A DNA stretch of 64,000 bases from Skermanella mucosa. Its GTDB lineage: Bacteria > Pseudomonadota > Alphaproteobacteria > Azospirillales > Azospirillaceae. Shown piece by piece: positions 38,314 to 47,671 of the stretch; position 1 is the first letter of the stretch, and each line of letters starts with the position of its first letter. The stretch is from assembly GCF_016765655.2 (NCBI RefSeq), contig NZ_CP086106.1, positions 6,284,501-6,348,500 on the forward strand, written 5' to 3'. The notes beneath the pieces were generated by a model. That model did no database searches, was not told the origin of the DNA, and worked only from the letters and a program-made list of their open reading frames with translations. Made by a program: the position numbers and the translations under genes.

Positions 38314-38517
38314 ATGACCCACAGACGTCGCGATTTGGCGCTCGCGATCAAGTCCTGCCTTGACAGCCTGGCGCAGGATGCCAAGGACAACGAATTGACC
38401 GAACTCGCCCATTTCGTAAGCCTTGCCGCCCTGGCGGCCGAGGAAGCGGCCCAGTCGGCGGACCCGCAGGCCAACCTGCTGAAGGCCCTGATGTCGGGAG
38501 AAGCCGGCCACTGCTGA
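38314..38517 (+). CDS. Small hypothetical protein (67 residues)
   Basis: A basic, then Ala/Glu-rich helical protein starting MTHRRRDLALAIKSCLDSLA and continuing ELTELAHFVSLAALAAEEAAQ. Codon use matches the genome, unlike the AT-rich DNA just upstream, which supports a real gene with an unusual promoter region. No family, signal peptide or metal site is recognised. A GC-rich imperfect hairpin at 38563-38591 follows 45 bp after the stop. A longer upstream in-frame start (38161) would add AT-rich codons and is not favoured. Confidence 0.55.
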   Translation: MTHRRRDLALAIKSCLDSLAQDAKDNELTELAHFVSLAALAAEEAAQSADPQANLLKALMSGEAGHC

Positions 38518-38647
38518 CCCGGCCCTGCTGAACTGCTTTGCTTTATTTTTCAATGATTTCAAGGGACTGTCGGGGATTTTCCGGCAGTCCCGGCTCCCTC
38601 TCGCCGGGACCGGCGACCGCGGGTCTCGGTCCGCCGGAGAAAGCCGG

Positions 38648-39586
38648 ATGATCATTTCCGCCAGCTACAAGACGGATATACCGGCGTTCCATGGCCGCTG
38701 GTTCCTCAACCGGCTGGACGCCGGCTTCTGCAACGTGGTCAACCCCTATGGCCGGCAGGTCCACCGGATCGACCTCACGCCCGCGGTGGTGGACGGCTTC
38801 GTCTTCTGGACCCGCAACGCCTGGCCCTTCATGGACGCGCTGGAGGCCGTCGCCCGGCGGGGACATCCCTTCATGGTCCAGGTGACGCTGACAGGATATC
38901 CCCGCGCGCTCGAGTCGAACGTGCCGGATACCGCCCGCTCGGTGGATCAGATCCGCGCGCTCCGTGACCGCTGGGGACCGCGCGCCGTCGTCTGGCGCTA
39001 CGATCCGATCGTCCTGTCGTCCCTGACCGGCGCCGCCTGGCACCGCGCCAATTTCGCCGGCCTCGCCCGGGCGCTGTCCGGCGCGGTGGACGAGGTGGTC
39101 ATGTCGTTCATGCAGCCCTACCGCAAGACCGCCCGCAACCTGGACGCCGCCGCCCGCGCCCACGGCTTCGCCTGGCACGACCCGGAGGAGCCGGAGAAGC
39201 GGGCGCTCCTGGCCGACCTTGCGGCGATCGCGGCCGGGGAAGGCATGGCGCCGACCCTGTGCACCCAGCCCCGCCTGCTCGACGTGCCCGGCGTGTCGGC
39301 CGCCCGGTGCGTCGATACGGCGCGCCTGGGCGACGTCGCAGGCCGGCCGGTGGCGGGCCGGCGCAAGGGCAACCGGCCGGGCTGCGACTGCGCCGAAAGC
39401 CGGGACATCGGGGACTACGACACCTGCGTCCAGGGCTGCGCCTATTGCTACGCCGTGGCGAGCCGGCCGGCGGCCCTGCGCCGGGCGAGGGCCCACGATC
39501 CGGACGGAGAGTTCCTGGTCGCCCCGAACCCGCCGGCTCAGAGTTCCGCCGGGTCGAAGACCACCGTCGAGCCGTCCAGCTCATAA
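38648..39586 (+). CDS. DUF1848 family protein (radical-SAM-like)
   Basis: A 312-residue protein of the DUF1848 family, unknown in function. The N-terminal signature MIISASYKTDIPAFHGRWF and VNPYGRQVHRIDLTP are diagnostic, as is FVFWTRNAWPF. The C-terminal part has a dense cysteine set in RPGCDCAESRDIGDYDTC and VQGCAYCYAVAS, the Cys-x3-Cys-x2-Cys-like pattern that suggests an Fe-S cluster, so the family is often considered radical-SAM-related. No partner operon is obvious. Its 3' end overlaps the PAS-domain gene by 49 bp, tail to tail. Confidence 0.9.
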   Translation: MIISASYKTDIPAFHGRWFLNRLDAGFCNVVNPYGRQVHRIDLTPAVVDGFVFWTRNAWPFMDALEAVARRGHPFMVQVTLTGYPRALESNVPDTARSVDQIRALRDRWGPRAVVWRYDPIVLSSLTGAAWHRANFAGLARALSGAVDEVVMSFMQPYRKTARNLDAAARAHGFAWHDPEEPEKRALLADLAAIAAGEGMAPTLCTQPRLLDVPGVSAARCVDTARLGDVAGRPVAGRRKGNRPGCDCAESRDIGDYDTCVQGCAYCYAVASRPAALRRARAHDPDGEFLVAPNPPAQSSAGSKTTVEPSSS

Positions 39587-40065
39587 TCCTGGATGGTCGG
39601 CCGCTCGCGGGCATGGGGGTCGGCGAAGGACGCGTAAAGGCAGGTGAAGATCTGGCAGACGGTCCGCCCGTCCTGGGAGAAAGGCAGGAACAGCTTGTCG
39701 ATGCCCGCCTCGACGCCCCGGAAGGAGGCGCTGCGGTACCGGAAGGCCATCGGCCTGGCGCTTGCCGCGCAGTCCTCGAACTGGCTGAGCACCACCCGGG
39801 CGACCGGCGGCTTCAGGACTTCGTCCAGGAAACGCCCGGTATAGTCCGCGCCGTCGTAGTAGACGATCTCGGTCCCGACCAGCCGCAGGCGGAAGCGGCG
39901 GGGATTTCCCTCCACCCCGATGACCAGCAGGTTGCCCATCCAGGGTTGGAACTCCTCCGGATGGAAACTCGACCGCGACGGCAGGGCGCCCCCGTCGAGG
40001 CGCGAGGACCAGAGGGCGTACAGACTGCGGAGCTTTTCGGCAGGAAGGTGCGAGTTGCTGGTCAT
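39538..40065 (-). CDS. PAS-domain protein (PAS_5-like)
   Basis: A 175-residue single-domain protein of the alphaproteobacterial PAS_5 type: KLRSLYALWSSRLDGG, FQPWMGNLLVIGVEG, RFRLRLVGTEIVYYDGADYTGRFLDE-like motifs (shown here as FRLRLVGTEIVYYDGADYTG) and a terminal beta strand TVCQIFTCLYASF. It has no output domain, signal peptide or membrane segment, so it may be a free-standing sensor or adaptor. It is convergent with the DUF1848 gene, overlapping it by 49 bp. The DNA upstream of its start is AT-rich and shared with the Amt-chemoreceptor promoter region. Confidence 0.82.
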   Translation of the reverse strand: MTSNSHLPAEKLRSLYALWSSRLDGGALPSRSSFHPEEFQPWMGNLLVIGVEGNPRRFRLRLVGTEIVYYDGADYTGRFLDEVLKPPVARVVLSQFEDCAASARPMAFRYRSASFRGVEAGIDKLFLPFSQDGRTVCQIFTCLYASFADPHARERPTIQDYELDGSTVVFDPAEL

Positions 40066-40369
40066 GCTTGGCGAGGCTACCGGTATGAACTTAAGGAATC
40101 CACAAGCTCGACCGAAGACTTGGCGGCCGTCAAGTCACGAATCCTTAACAGATTGCTTTCAATACTAACGTATGTACCCCGTGCTGACCAGCCGAATTAC
40201 CGGTATCTTAGAATCGGCTACTTTATCCGACATCGCAAAAGAACGGTTCAGTATGCCTCAGGGTTGTATGAATGCTTGATTGCACGGCATTTTATGAATC
40301 ATAGTCGTGCCGATACGGCGGATCTGCTGTGGCGGTGCTTTACTTAGATGTCATTCAGGGGAGTTGATA
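40066..40369. other. 304-bp divergent intergenic region, no gene seen
   Basis: Lies between the PAS gene (minus) and the Amt-chemoreceptor fusion (plus). It is lower in GC than its neighbours. A reading frame is open on the plus strand but has no recognisable content. I found no convincing sigma-54 element, even though the downstream gene concerns ammonium. GGGGAG at 40358-40363 is the ribosome-binding site of the fusion gene. Confidence 0.55.
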
Positions 40370-42946
40370 ATGCGATCAGCGACAATTCACGCTCCTTGCC
40401 CCATCACCCATTCAAACCATTCTGTTCATGTTTCCCGCCGCTCGTCACGGCCCGTATTCCGGCGAACTGCGGCCGTCCTGCTTGCGGCCCTGTCCTCATC
40501 GGCCCTTCAGGCCGGTCCCGCCCTGGCCCAGGCGGCCGACCCGGCCGGCGACCTGGCGGCCCGGATCGCCGCTGTGGAGACCTTCCAGACCAACCTCAAC
40601 TATGTCTGGGTCATGGCGGCCGCGGCCCTGGTCATGCTGATGCAGGTCGGGTTCCTGCTGCTCGAAGCCGGGCTGGTGCGCTCGAAGAACTCGGTCAACG
40701 TCGCCCAGAAGAACCTGGTGGATTTCGTCCTGGCCGTGGGAATCTTCGGGATGGTCGGCTTCGCCGTCATGTTCGGCGCCGACCAGGCCGGCCTGGTCGG
40801 CTGGAGTACCGGCATGATGCTGTTCAACCACGCCAGCGACTGGGACTACGCCTTCTTCATCTTCCAGCTCGTGTTCTGCGGCACCGCCGCCACCATCGTG
40901 TCCGGCGCCGTGGCGGAGCGGATGCGGTTCGGCAGCTATCTCTGGGCGACGGTCTTCGTCTCGGCGGTCATATATCCGGTGTTCGGCCACTGGGCCTGGG
41001 GCAACCTGCTGGACACGGGCAACCACGCCTTCCTGGGCAGCCAGGGCTTCATCGACTTCGCCGGCTCGACCGTGGTGCATTCGATCGGCGGCTGGGTGGC
41101 GCTGGCCGCGGTGATCGTGATGGGACCGCGAATCGGCCGGTTCGACCAGCATGGCCGGCCGGTCAAGATCCACGGGCACAGCCCGGTGCTGGCGACTTCC
41201 GGCGCGCTGATCCTGTGGGTCGGCTGGATCGGCTTCAACGGCGGCTCGACCCTGGCCGGCACGCCGCAATTCGCCCACATCGTGTTCAACACCATCGTGT
41301 CCGGCGCCATGGGCGGCCTGTCCGGCATGTTCGCCGGACGGATGGTCGACCACAACTGGCGGGTCGACCGGGTGATCAACGGCGTGCTCGGCGGGCTGGT
41401 CGGCATCACCGCGGGGTGCGACGCGGTGACCTCCGGCGGGGCCGTCTTCATCGGGCTTTCGAGCGGACTGGTCGTCCTGGCGGCGGGCGAGCTGCTGGAG
41501 CGGGTGTTCAAGCTGGACGATGCCGTCGGCGCGGTCCCGGTCCATGGCGTCTGCGGCGCCTGGGGGACCCTGATGACGGCGTTCTTCGCCACCGCCGACA
41601 AGCTCCCGGCGGGCGACGTCCTGTCCCAGCTCCTGATCCAGGCGCAGGGGGTGGCGGTCGCCTTCGCGTGGGGATTCGGCGTCTCGTACCTGTTCTTCAG
41701 GCTGCTCAACAGCAACATCGCCGGCGGCATGAGGGTCTCGCGGGAGGAGGAGCTGCTGGGCCTGAACGAGGCGGAGCACGGCGCCACGCTGGGCACCGGG
41801 CAGCTGCTCAACAACATGCTCGCGCTGTCGCGCGGCGGCGCCGACCTGAAGGTGCGGCTGGAGGAGGGCCGCGGCGACGAGTCGTCGGAGCTGGCCTACG
41901 CCTACAACCGGCTGATCGACAATATCGAGGCGATCGTCGGCGGCGTCGCCGACGGGGCGCGCGACCTGTCGCGGGCGGCCGACGACCTGATGGCGCTGTC
42001 CTCCGACCTGGCCGCCCAGGCGCATGACGCCACCGCGAAGGCGGTGTCGGTGTCGCGTTCGACCGGGACCATGGCCGAGGACATGGTCAGGATCACCGGC
42101 GCCGTCAGCGGCGTGCGGGCCAACGCCGACAGCATCGACCGCAGCGCCGCCAGCATGTCCGCCCATATCGGGGCGGCCGCCGCCGACACCCGGCGGGTGA
42201 CCGAGCGGATCGCCTCGATCGAGACCGGGATGGCGGCGGCCCGGCAGGTGGTCGAACAGGCCATGGACCAGGCCGGCCGGGCATCCTCCACGGTCGACCA
42301 GCTGAGCGTCGCCGCCGGGGCGATCGGCGACGTCCTGCGCCTGATCCGCGAGATCGCCGGCCAGACCAACCTGCTGGCGCTCAACGCCACCATCGAGGCG
42401 GCCAGAGCCGGGGAGGCCGGCAAGGGCTTCGCCGTGGTGGCGCAGGAGGTCAAGAACCTCGCCGGCCAGACCGCCCGCGCGGTCGAGGACATCGAGGGCA
42501 AGGTCGGCGCGATCCAGGGCGAGGCGGGTGAGGCCGTGTCGGTGATCCGGACCATCACCGAGGTGGTCGGCACCCTGGACGAATCGGTCCGCTCGGTCTC
42601 GGCGGCGCTGGCCGAACAGGCCGACGCGGCCCAGCACATCGTCGAGAGCATGGGCAACGCCAGCGGCGAATCGTCCAACGTCGCCGGCTCGATCGGCGAG
42701 GTGGCGGAAGCCGCGCGCGGCGCCCTCGAGATCGCCGAGACCGCGGCGTCGGACAGCATCCGGGTGACCACGGAGGTCCAGGCGATGCGGGGCGCCGCGG
42801 AGGCGACCAACGTCCGGGCCGACCAGCTCGCGGTCACCGCCTCGGCGATCGGCGCCATCGCCCAGCGGCTGCGCGGACTGGTCGGGACCGTGGTGGCGGA
42901 ACCGGGTGCCGCCGCCCCGCCCGCCCTGGCCCACGCCGCGGAATAG
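40370..42946 (+). CDS. Ammonium transporter (Amt) fused to a methyl-accepting chemotaxis signalling domain
   Basis: An 858-residue membrane receptor. A signal sequence (about 30-55, [20 protein letters not shown]) precedes a full Amt/Mep/Rh domain (about 70-460) with roughly eleven helices. Conserved parts include [36 protein letters not shown], the twin pore histidines His237 (TVVHSIGGW) and His392 ([10 protein letters not shown]), and [12 protein letters not shown]. Then a HAMP-like segment (about 485-530, [16 protein letters not shown]) leads into a cytoplasmic chemoreceptor coiled coil with an intact tip near 660-700 ([35 protein letters not shown]). There is no C-terminal CheR/CheB pentapeptide and no adjacent glnK. 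It probably senses ammonium or its conduction and signals to CheA; flux sensing is inference. Confidence 0.95.
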   Translation: MRSATIHAPCPITHSNHSVHVSRRSSRPVFRRTAAVLLAALSSSALQAGPALAQAADPAGDLAARIAAVETFQTNLNYVWVMAAAALVMLMQVGFLLLEAGLVRSKNSVNVAQKNLVDFVLAVGIFGMVGFAVMFGADQAGLVGWSTGMMLFNHASDWDYAFFIFQLVFCGTAATIVSGAVAERMRFGSYLWATVFVSAVIYPVFGHWAWGNLLDTGNHAFLGSQGFIDFAGSTVVHSIGGWVALAAVIVMGPRIGRFDQHGRPVKIHGHSPVLATSGALILWVGWIGFNGGSTLAGTPQFAHIVFNTIVSGAMGGLSGMFAGRMVDHNWRVDRVINGVLGGLVGITAGCDAVTSGGAVFIGLSSGLVVLAAGELLERVFKLDDAVGAVPVHGVCGAWGTLMTAFFATADKLPAGDVLSQLLIQAQGVAVAFAWGFGVSYLFFRLLNSNIAGGMRVSREEELLGLNEAEHGATLGTGQLLNNMLALSRGGADLKVRLEEGRGDESSELAYAYNRLIDNIEAIVGGVADGARDLSRAADDLMALSSDLAAQAHDATAKAVSVSRSTGTMAEDMVRITGAVSGVRANADSIDRSAASMSAHIGAAAADTRRVTERIASIETGMAAARQVVEQAMDQAGRASSTVDQLSVAAGAIGDVLRLIREIAGQTNLLALNATIEAARAGEAGKGFAVVAQEVKNLAGQTARAVEDIEGKVGAIQGEAGEAVSVIRTITEVVGTLDESVRSVSAALAEQADAAQHIVESMGNASGESSNVAGSIGEVAEAARGALEIAETAASDSIRVTTEVQAMRGAAEATNVRADQLAVTASAIGAIAQRLRGLVGTVVAEPGAAAPPALAHAAE

Positions 42947-42958
42947 CCTGCCGGAGCG

Positions 42959-43997
42959 TCAGCGCGCGGTATTCCGCCAGCCTTGGATCCCGTCCACCAG
43001 GGTCAGCTGGGTGCCCTCGGAAAGCCGGATGATGGCCGGTCGCTCCATTTCGAGGGTCCACCCGGCCTTGGGCAGGCTGTCCATCAGGCGCCCCTCGATC
43101 TGGCGGGAGTGGGTGCCGATCACCATTTAGGCCACCCGGCGCGACAGGGTGTCGATGCAGCCATCCACCAGGTCGGCTTCGCCGCCCTGGATGTCCACGT
43201 GCAGGAGGTCGAGTCGGTCGCCGATGACCTCGTCGAGCGGGATCATCGGCAATTCGTCATGGCTCCCTTCGCGGAGCGCCCGGCCGCGCTCCTCCCCGGT
43301 CGCGTTGAAGATGGGCTCCAGCCCCCATTCCATGCCCGAGGTCTTCTGGCGCGGAAACAGGGCCGTGCCCGCCGTGGCGGCGGCGATCCCGTGGAACAGG
43401 GTGACCTCATCCTCGGCGAAGCCGTTGGAGGCGCAGGCCTCCCGCGCGAAGGCGATGTGCCCCTCGTCGCCTTCGACGCCGATCAGGTGCGGCTTGAGGC
43501 CCAGGCGCCGGGCGACGACCCCGGTGTTGCTCATCCAGCAGCCCCAGCCGCAGCCCAGTTCGGCCATGGTGAAGCTTTCCCGGGCCAGCTCGACCGCGCG
43601 CAGGGCCGCACCCCATTCGGCGATGTCGGCGTGCCAGTTGGCCGGGATCGGGATGTCCTCGACCTGCCCGGCCCGGTCCCCCAGGATTCCAGGCAGGAAC
43701 CCGCTGTGGATGACGACACCGAGGAAGTTGGTCAAGTGGCCGTCACGTGGCTCGAGCCCCCGGCACCGCATGACGCCGCATGATCTCCTGGGCGTCGAAA
43801 CAGGTGTGATAATGATGGAAGGGACTCGAAATCCGCTTTTCAGCGAACTCGCGGGACTGTCCTATGGAGCGCACGACCTCGGCCGCAGAGCGCATGCGGC
43901 GATAATCCTCGATGACGCTGTCGCTCTCGGGCCGGCGGCCAAGCAGCACCTCGTAGATCGCGACGATATCTTTGCGCGAAAGGGGCTGGGTCGATTT
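42959..43997 (-). pseudogene. FkbM-like SAM methyltransferase, inactivated by a frameshift and a stop codon
   Basis: Three collinear pieces of one protein are visible. The 5' piece (43997-43743) reads YEVLLGRRPESDSVIEDYRR and HYHTCFDAQEIMRRHA. After a frameshift near 43760 the main piece (43771-43130) reads LTNFLGVVIHSGFLPGILG, IPIPANWHADIAEWGAALRA, the SAM motif ELGCGWGCWMSNTG, IGVEGDEGHIAF and LHVDIQGGEADLVDG. A TAA at 43129-43127 interrupts RRVA-stop-MVIGTHSRQIEG, where the reading frame then continues to a stop at 42961-42959. No start codon is seen for the 5' piece. The central ORF might still be expressed as a truncated protein. Confidence 0.8.
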
Positions 43998-44269
43998 CTA
44001 CATGGGCTTCCGTCTCTCGCAGTCTTTCCCGTTGAAAGCCGCCGAACCGACCAATCGCCCCGTGGCGTTGTGGTGCCCACCGTCGCGGCAGCGAAGCGCC
44101 AAACCGCAAGTTGACTTCAATGGTCCTGCTCAATTCCGCCAGAATTACCGGAACAATCGATTCAGCCGCAGGGACTCCCGCTCACAATTCCTGTTGCAAG
44201 GTTCACGGGGGCTCTGAAACCAAGGGTCACCGTAAGGGGAAACCCAAGCTACGAAGGGGAAAAACGACA

Positions 44270-44995
44270 GTGACCGGGATAGACAAGTCCAGGCGGACAT
44301 TCTTCAAGCAGGCCTGCGGCGGCGCCGCGGCGGGGGCCCTGGCCGGCGCGATCCTTCCGGTCGGCACGGCTTTCTCGGCCGGCCCGGCCGCCAGGACCGA
44401 CCTGACGCCCGACCAGGCGCTCCAACTGCTGAAGGAGGGAAACCGCAACTTCCTCACCGACAGCGCCTACCGCGCCGGCGAGAACCGCGACCGCCGGATC
44501 GAGATCGCGCGCGGCCAGACGCCCTTCGCCGTGCTGGTGAGTTGCTCCGACAGCCGCGTGCCGCCGGAACTGCTGTTCGGCCGCGGCCTGGGCGAACTGT
44601 TCATCGTGCGCAACGCGGGCAACACCGTGGACACCGCGGCGCTGGGCAGCATCGAATACGCGGTGGCGGAGCTGGGCGTGCCGCTGGTCGTCGTGATGGG
44701 CCACGAGCGGTGCGGCGCGGTCGCCGCCGCGGTGTCGGTGGTGCGCGACAACGCCAGGTTCGCCGGCAGCATCGGCAGGATGGTCGAGCCGATCATCCCC
44801 GCGGTCCTGGCCGTGCGCGACCAGCCGGGCGACCTTCTGGACAACGCGGTCCGGGCCAACGTCCGGCGGATCGTCCGGCGGCTGCGCGAATCCCAACCGC
44901 TGCTCGTCGATCCGCTGGAAGCGGGCAAGCTGAAGATCGTCGGCGCCCGCTACGACCTGGACGACGGCGTGGTGGACTTCTTCGAGGACGCCTGA
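44270..44995 (+). CDS. Beta-class carbonic anhydrase with Tat signal
   Basis: Interconverts CO2 and bicarbonate, apparently in the periplasm. The 241-residue protein begins with a twin-arginine signal (SRRTFFKQACGG, then a hydrophobic Ala/Gly stretch ending TAFSAGPAA near residue 40). The beta-CA zinc ligands are seen in SCSDSRVPPELLF (Cys, and the Asp/Arg dyad) and VVMGHERCGAVAAA (His, Cys). The start is a GTG with AAGGGG upstream; an earlier in-frame ATG (44111) would place the signal internally. It is monocistronic, ends in a bidirectional hairpin shared with the DUF2254 gene, and has lower-GC DNA upstream. Confidence 0.93.
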   Translation: MTGIDKSRRTFFKQACGGAAAGALAGAILPVGTAFSAGPAARTDLTPDQALQLLKEGNRNFLTDSAYRAGENRDRRIEIARGQTPFAVLVSCSDSRVPPELLFGRGLGELFIVRNAGNTVDTAALGSIEYAVAELGVPLVVVMGHERCGAVAAAVSVVRDNARFAGSIGRMVEPIIPAVLAVRDQPGDLLDNAVRANVRRIVRRLRESQPLLVDPLEAGKLKIVGARYDLDDGVVDFFEDA

Positions 44996-45008
44996 CCCGG
45001 CGGGCCCC

Positions 45009-45054
45009 GATCGCCACCGGTCCGTTACGGATCCGTCACGGATCGGTGGCGATC
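45009..45054. terminator. Inverted repeat between convergent genes
   Basis: GATCGCCACCG (45009-45019) pairs with CGGTGGCGATC (45044-45054), with a second pairing GGATCCGT/ACGGATC inside. It lies between the carbonic anhydrase stop and the DUF2254 gene and includes the last codons of the latter, so it could terminate both transcripts. There is no strong U-tract. Confidence 0.5.
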
Positions 45055-46427
45055 AGGCTGGCCAGCGCCGCCTCGTGCCGGTCCGCGATCTCGGCCTGGT
45101 CCTGCTCCTCCTCCACGTCGCGCTGGCCGGCCGACGCGATCATTCCGGCCTGTCGGGCCAGCGCATCGCGCTGCTCGACGGTCCGGACATGGGCCGCCAG
45201 CCGGTCGATCGAATCGAGCAGGTGGATCAGGATGGCGGTCTTCCCGGCGGCGGCCTGCCGGATCTCGTTGAAGGATCGGTCGACCAGCCCGGTGAAGGTG
45301 GCGGGATGGGCGACCAGCCTCACCTTGCCGTCCTCGTCCCGGTGCAGCACGGGCTCCATGTCCCGTGACATGGCGATCGCCAGCGACGCCGTCAGGCGGT
45401 CGATCACCGCCACGGCGGTATAGGGATCGTTGATACCGGGCGACAGCGCGCGCAGCCCCACCTCGACCAGCTGGCGGATGCAGAACTCGGTGTCCTGGGT
45501 CGGCGTCCGGTCCGCGCCGATGACGACGGCCGAGGCCAACCCCCTGGCGATCTCGTCGGCGGAGCGGTCGCGCGGGCTGAACGAGGCGTGGCGGCCGCCG
45601 GCCAGCAGATGCCATCCCGCGCGGAACCGCAGCGTCAGCACGGCGTCGTGCTCCCGCGCCAGCGCCACCAGCGCGGAATGGTCGATGGTCTGGACATAGC
45701 CGCCCTTGGGCAGGCTCAGTTCGGCCCCTCCGCCCCCCGTGGATTCTCCTTCGTCGCGCCGTCCGTCCTCGCGGTCGCTTCCGGAGGACGGGTCCACCTC
45801 CGGCAGCAGCCGCCGCAGCACCTCGTCCAGCTCGGCGCCGACCCGGTTGATCACCGTGTCCGAAACGATCGAGCTGGCGAGATGGTGGACATAGAAAAGC
45901 AGCAGGAAGATACAGGCCAGCGACATGGCGGAGCCGACCGTGATGGCGACGTTCGGCACGTTGTCGGCGGCCAGGTGGTCGTCGACCCGCCGGTAGACCA
46001 GCAGCAGGTAGACGATGGTCATCACGAAGAAGCCCAGGGCCATCTGGGTGCGGCGGTCGCCGATGAAGTTCCTGATCAGCCGCGGCCCGAGCTGGCTGGC
46101 CGCCAGGGTCAGCACGACCATGGTGATCGAGATCGCCAGCGTCGACATGGTGATGATCGACGACAGCAGCGTGGACAGCAGCTCGCTGGCGTTCTCCGCC
46201 TTGCCCCCGTACAGCCACCAGGCGCGCTCGTCGCTCTTCAGCAGGTTGGCGTCGATGCCGAGCGCGAACACCGCCAGGACCAGGGCGCCCAGCGTCATCA
46301 GCATGGGGACGAACCACAGGTTGGTCTTCAGCCGTCCCCATATGTTGAGCAGCCGGTCATAGGTGGAGTTTCGAATTTCCAAGGGATCATCCGCTCGACA
46401 GCCGGGGACAGGTTCGGATTTGAACAC
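45036..46427 (-). CDS. DUF2254 family membrane protein
   Basis: A 463-residue protein. Four transmembrane helices in the first half (about residues 37-57, 88-110, 128-146 and 160-182) carry the family signatures LKTNLWFVPMLMTLGAL, ISITMVVLTLAASQLGPRL and FVMTIVYLLLVYRRVDD. A soluble C-terminal half follows (GGYVQTIDHSALVALAREHD, RALSPGINDPYTAVAVIDRL). Function unknown; the family is common in proteobacteria and actinobacteria. A Gly/Asp/Arg-rich insertion lies at about 225-245. The ATG at 46427 gives a normal N-terminus. It appears monocistronic. Confidence 0.9.
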   Translation of the reverse strand: MFKSEPVPGCRADDPLEIRNSTYDRLLNIWGRLKTNLWFVPMLMTLGALVLAVFALGIDANLLKSDERAWWLYGGKAENASELLSTLLSSIITMSTLAISITMVVLTLAASQLGPRLIRNFIGDRRTQMALGFFVMTIVYLLLVYRRVDDHLAADNVPNVAITVGSAMSLACIFLLLFYVHHLASSIVSDTVINRVGAELDEVLRRLLPEVDPSSGSDREDGRRDEGESTGGGGAELSLPKGGYVQTIDHSALVALAREHDAVLTLRFRAGWHLLAGGRHASFSPRDRSADEIARGLASAVVIGADRTPTQDTEFCIRQLVEVGLRALSPGINDPYTAVAVIDRLTASLAIAMSRDMEPVLHRDEDGKVRLVAHPATFTGLVDRSFNEIRQAAAGKTAILIHLLDSIDRLAAHVRTVEQRDALARQAGMIASAGQRDVEEEQDQAEIADRHEAALASLIATDP

Positions 46428-46483
46428 AATCCACGCGAATCCGTTCCGCGGCCGCGCGCTCCCCTCGGATCAGGCCCGAACGG

Positions 46484-47275
46484 TCACGCGAACTCGTAGA
46501 CATCCATCGCCAGCACGCCGAAGGCGTGGCTGGCATGGACGCGGGTGCCCCTCGATCCCGAGTCCGGCGACGCGGCGCCGATCGCCGCGAACAGCGGCAT
46601 CAGGTGCTCCTCGGTCGGGTGGTTGCGCTCCGCGGAGGGGGCCAGCCGGCGATAGTGTGCCAAATCGGCGGTGCGGCCGTCGCGGATCGCTTCGGCCAGC
46701 CACTCGCCGAACTCCGAGACCCAGCCCGGCGCCGGCGCGTCGTGGGCGTTGCCCCTGAACTCGTACAGGTTATGGGTGGCGCTGCCCGACGCCAGCACCA
46801 GCACGCCCGAGTCGCGCAGCGGGCGGATGGCCTCGCCGAGCGCCAGATGATCGGCCGGGCCGCCGTCGCGCAGGATCGAGAGCTGGGCGACCGGGATGTC
46901 GGCCGCGGGATACATCAGCGACAGCGGCACCCAGGCCCCATGGTCGAGCCCCCGGTCGGGATCGAGCCTGACCGGCCGCCCCGTCGCGGATTCCACCAGG
47001 CGCGCCGCCTCCATGGCCGTTTCCGGTGCGCCCGGGGCGGGATAGCGGATCCGGTGCAGGGCTTCCGGAAAGCCCCTGAAATCGTGGATGGTCCCGGGCG
47101 CGGCGCTGGTGCCGACCGTCGGCGCCGCGGTCTCCCAGTGGGCGGACACCACCAGGATCGCTTCCGGCCTTCCCAGCCGCTCGCCGTAGCCGCGCAGGAA
47201 ATCGGCGGCACCGCCCCGCTCCAGGGCCAGGGTGGGCGAACCGTGCGAGACGAACAGGCTGGGGAAACGGGACAT
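46484..47275 (-). CDS. Class III extradiol ring-cleavage dioxygenase, DODA type (YgiD-like)
   Basis: Non-heme Fe(II)/Zn(II) enzyme related to 4,5-DOPA extradiol dioxygenase, using O2 to open catechol rings in the cytoplasm. The 263-residue protein has metal-ligand histidines in FVSHGSPTLALE, VVSAHWET and GTIHDFRGFPEAL, the motif DRGLDHGAWVPLSLMYP with its catalytic His, and the family end HASHAFGVLAMDVYEF. The start at 47275 (MSRFPSLFVSHG) follows a GGAG ribosome-binding site; an upstream in-frame ATG at 47305 lacks one. The physiological substrate is unknown. YciI-2 is upstream on the same strand. Confidence 0.9.
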   Translation of the reverse strand: MSRFPSLFVSHGSPTLALERGGAADFLRGYGERLGRPEAILVVSAHWETAAPTVGTSAAPGTIHDFRGFPEALHRIRYPAPGAPETAMEAARLVESATGRPVRLDPDRGLDHGAWVPLSLMYPAADIPVAQLSILRDGGPADHLALGEAIRPLRDSGVLVLASGSATHNLYEFRGNAHDAPAPGWVSEFGEWLAEAIRDGRTADLAHYRRLAPSAERNHPTEEHLMPLFAAIGAASPDSGSRGTRVHASHAFGVLAMDVYEFA

Positions 47276-47380
47276 GGCAAGGCTCCAAAGGGGGCTGACG
47301 ATCACCTACCCCCATTATGGACCCGATCATCCGGCAGTATAATCCACCGCCAAGTCGATGGACTGTATCGCCGGGTGCAA

Positions 47381-47671
47381 CTATGCCAGCGGCGCGCAGC
47401 GGAACGGACGCACCTCGATCTTCTGCCAGACATTGCCGGTGACATAGGGATCGCGGGCCAGCCAGGCATCCACGGCGGCCCGGTCGGGCATCTCCACGAT
47501 GCAGGAGGAGCCGATCATGCGCCCCTCGTCGTCCAGGATGGCGCCGCCGACGATCATGCTGCCGTCAGCCTTCATGGCGCGGGCGGCCTCTATATGGGCC
47601 TCGCGGACCGCCATGCGCCGGTCCAGCGCCGCTTCGTCGGTCCCGTCATAGGCGATGACCAGGAACTGCAT
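47381..47671 (-). CDS. YciI family protein, second copy
   Basis: A 96-residue YCII-domain protein starting MQFLVIAYDGTDEAALDRR and continuing VREAHIEAARAMKADGSMIVGGAIL, SSCIVEMPDRAAVDAWLARDPYVTGNVW and EVRPFRCAPLA. The conserved His of REAHI and the Asp-Pro-Tyr are present. It differs from the 14479-14769 copy in spacing and length of loops, so they are distant paralogues. It is about 105 bp upstream of the DODA-type dioxygenase gene on the same strand. The reaction is unknown. Confidence 0.9.
   Translation of the reverse strand: MQFLVIAYDGTDEAALDRRMAVREAHIEAARAMKADGSMIVGGAILDDEGRMIGSSCIVEMPDRAAVDAWLARDPYVTGNVWQKIEVRPFRCAPLA

Noticed and set aside
40496-42934. 812-residue minus-strand frame opposite the Amt fusion
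   Set aside because: No recognisable domains and repetitive His/Asp/Gly composition; the plus-strand frame has unmistakable Amt and chemoreceptor motifs.
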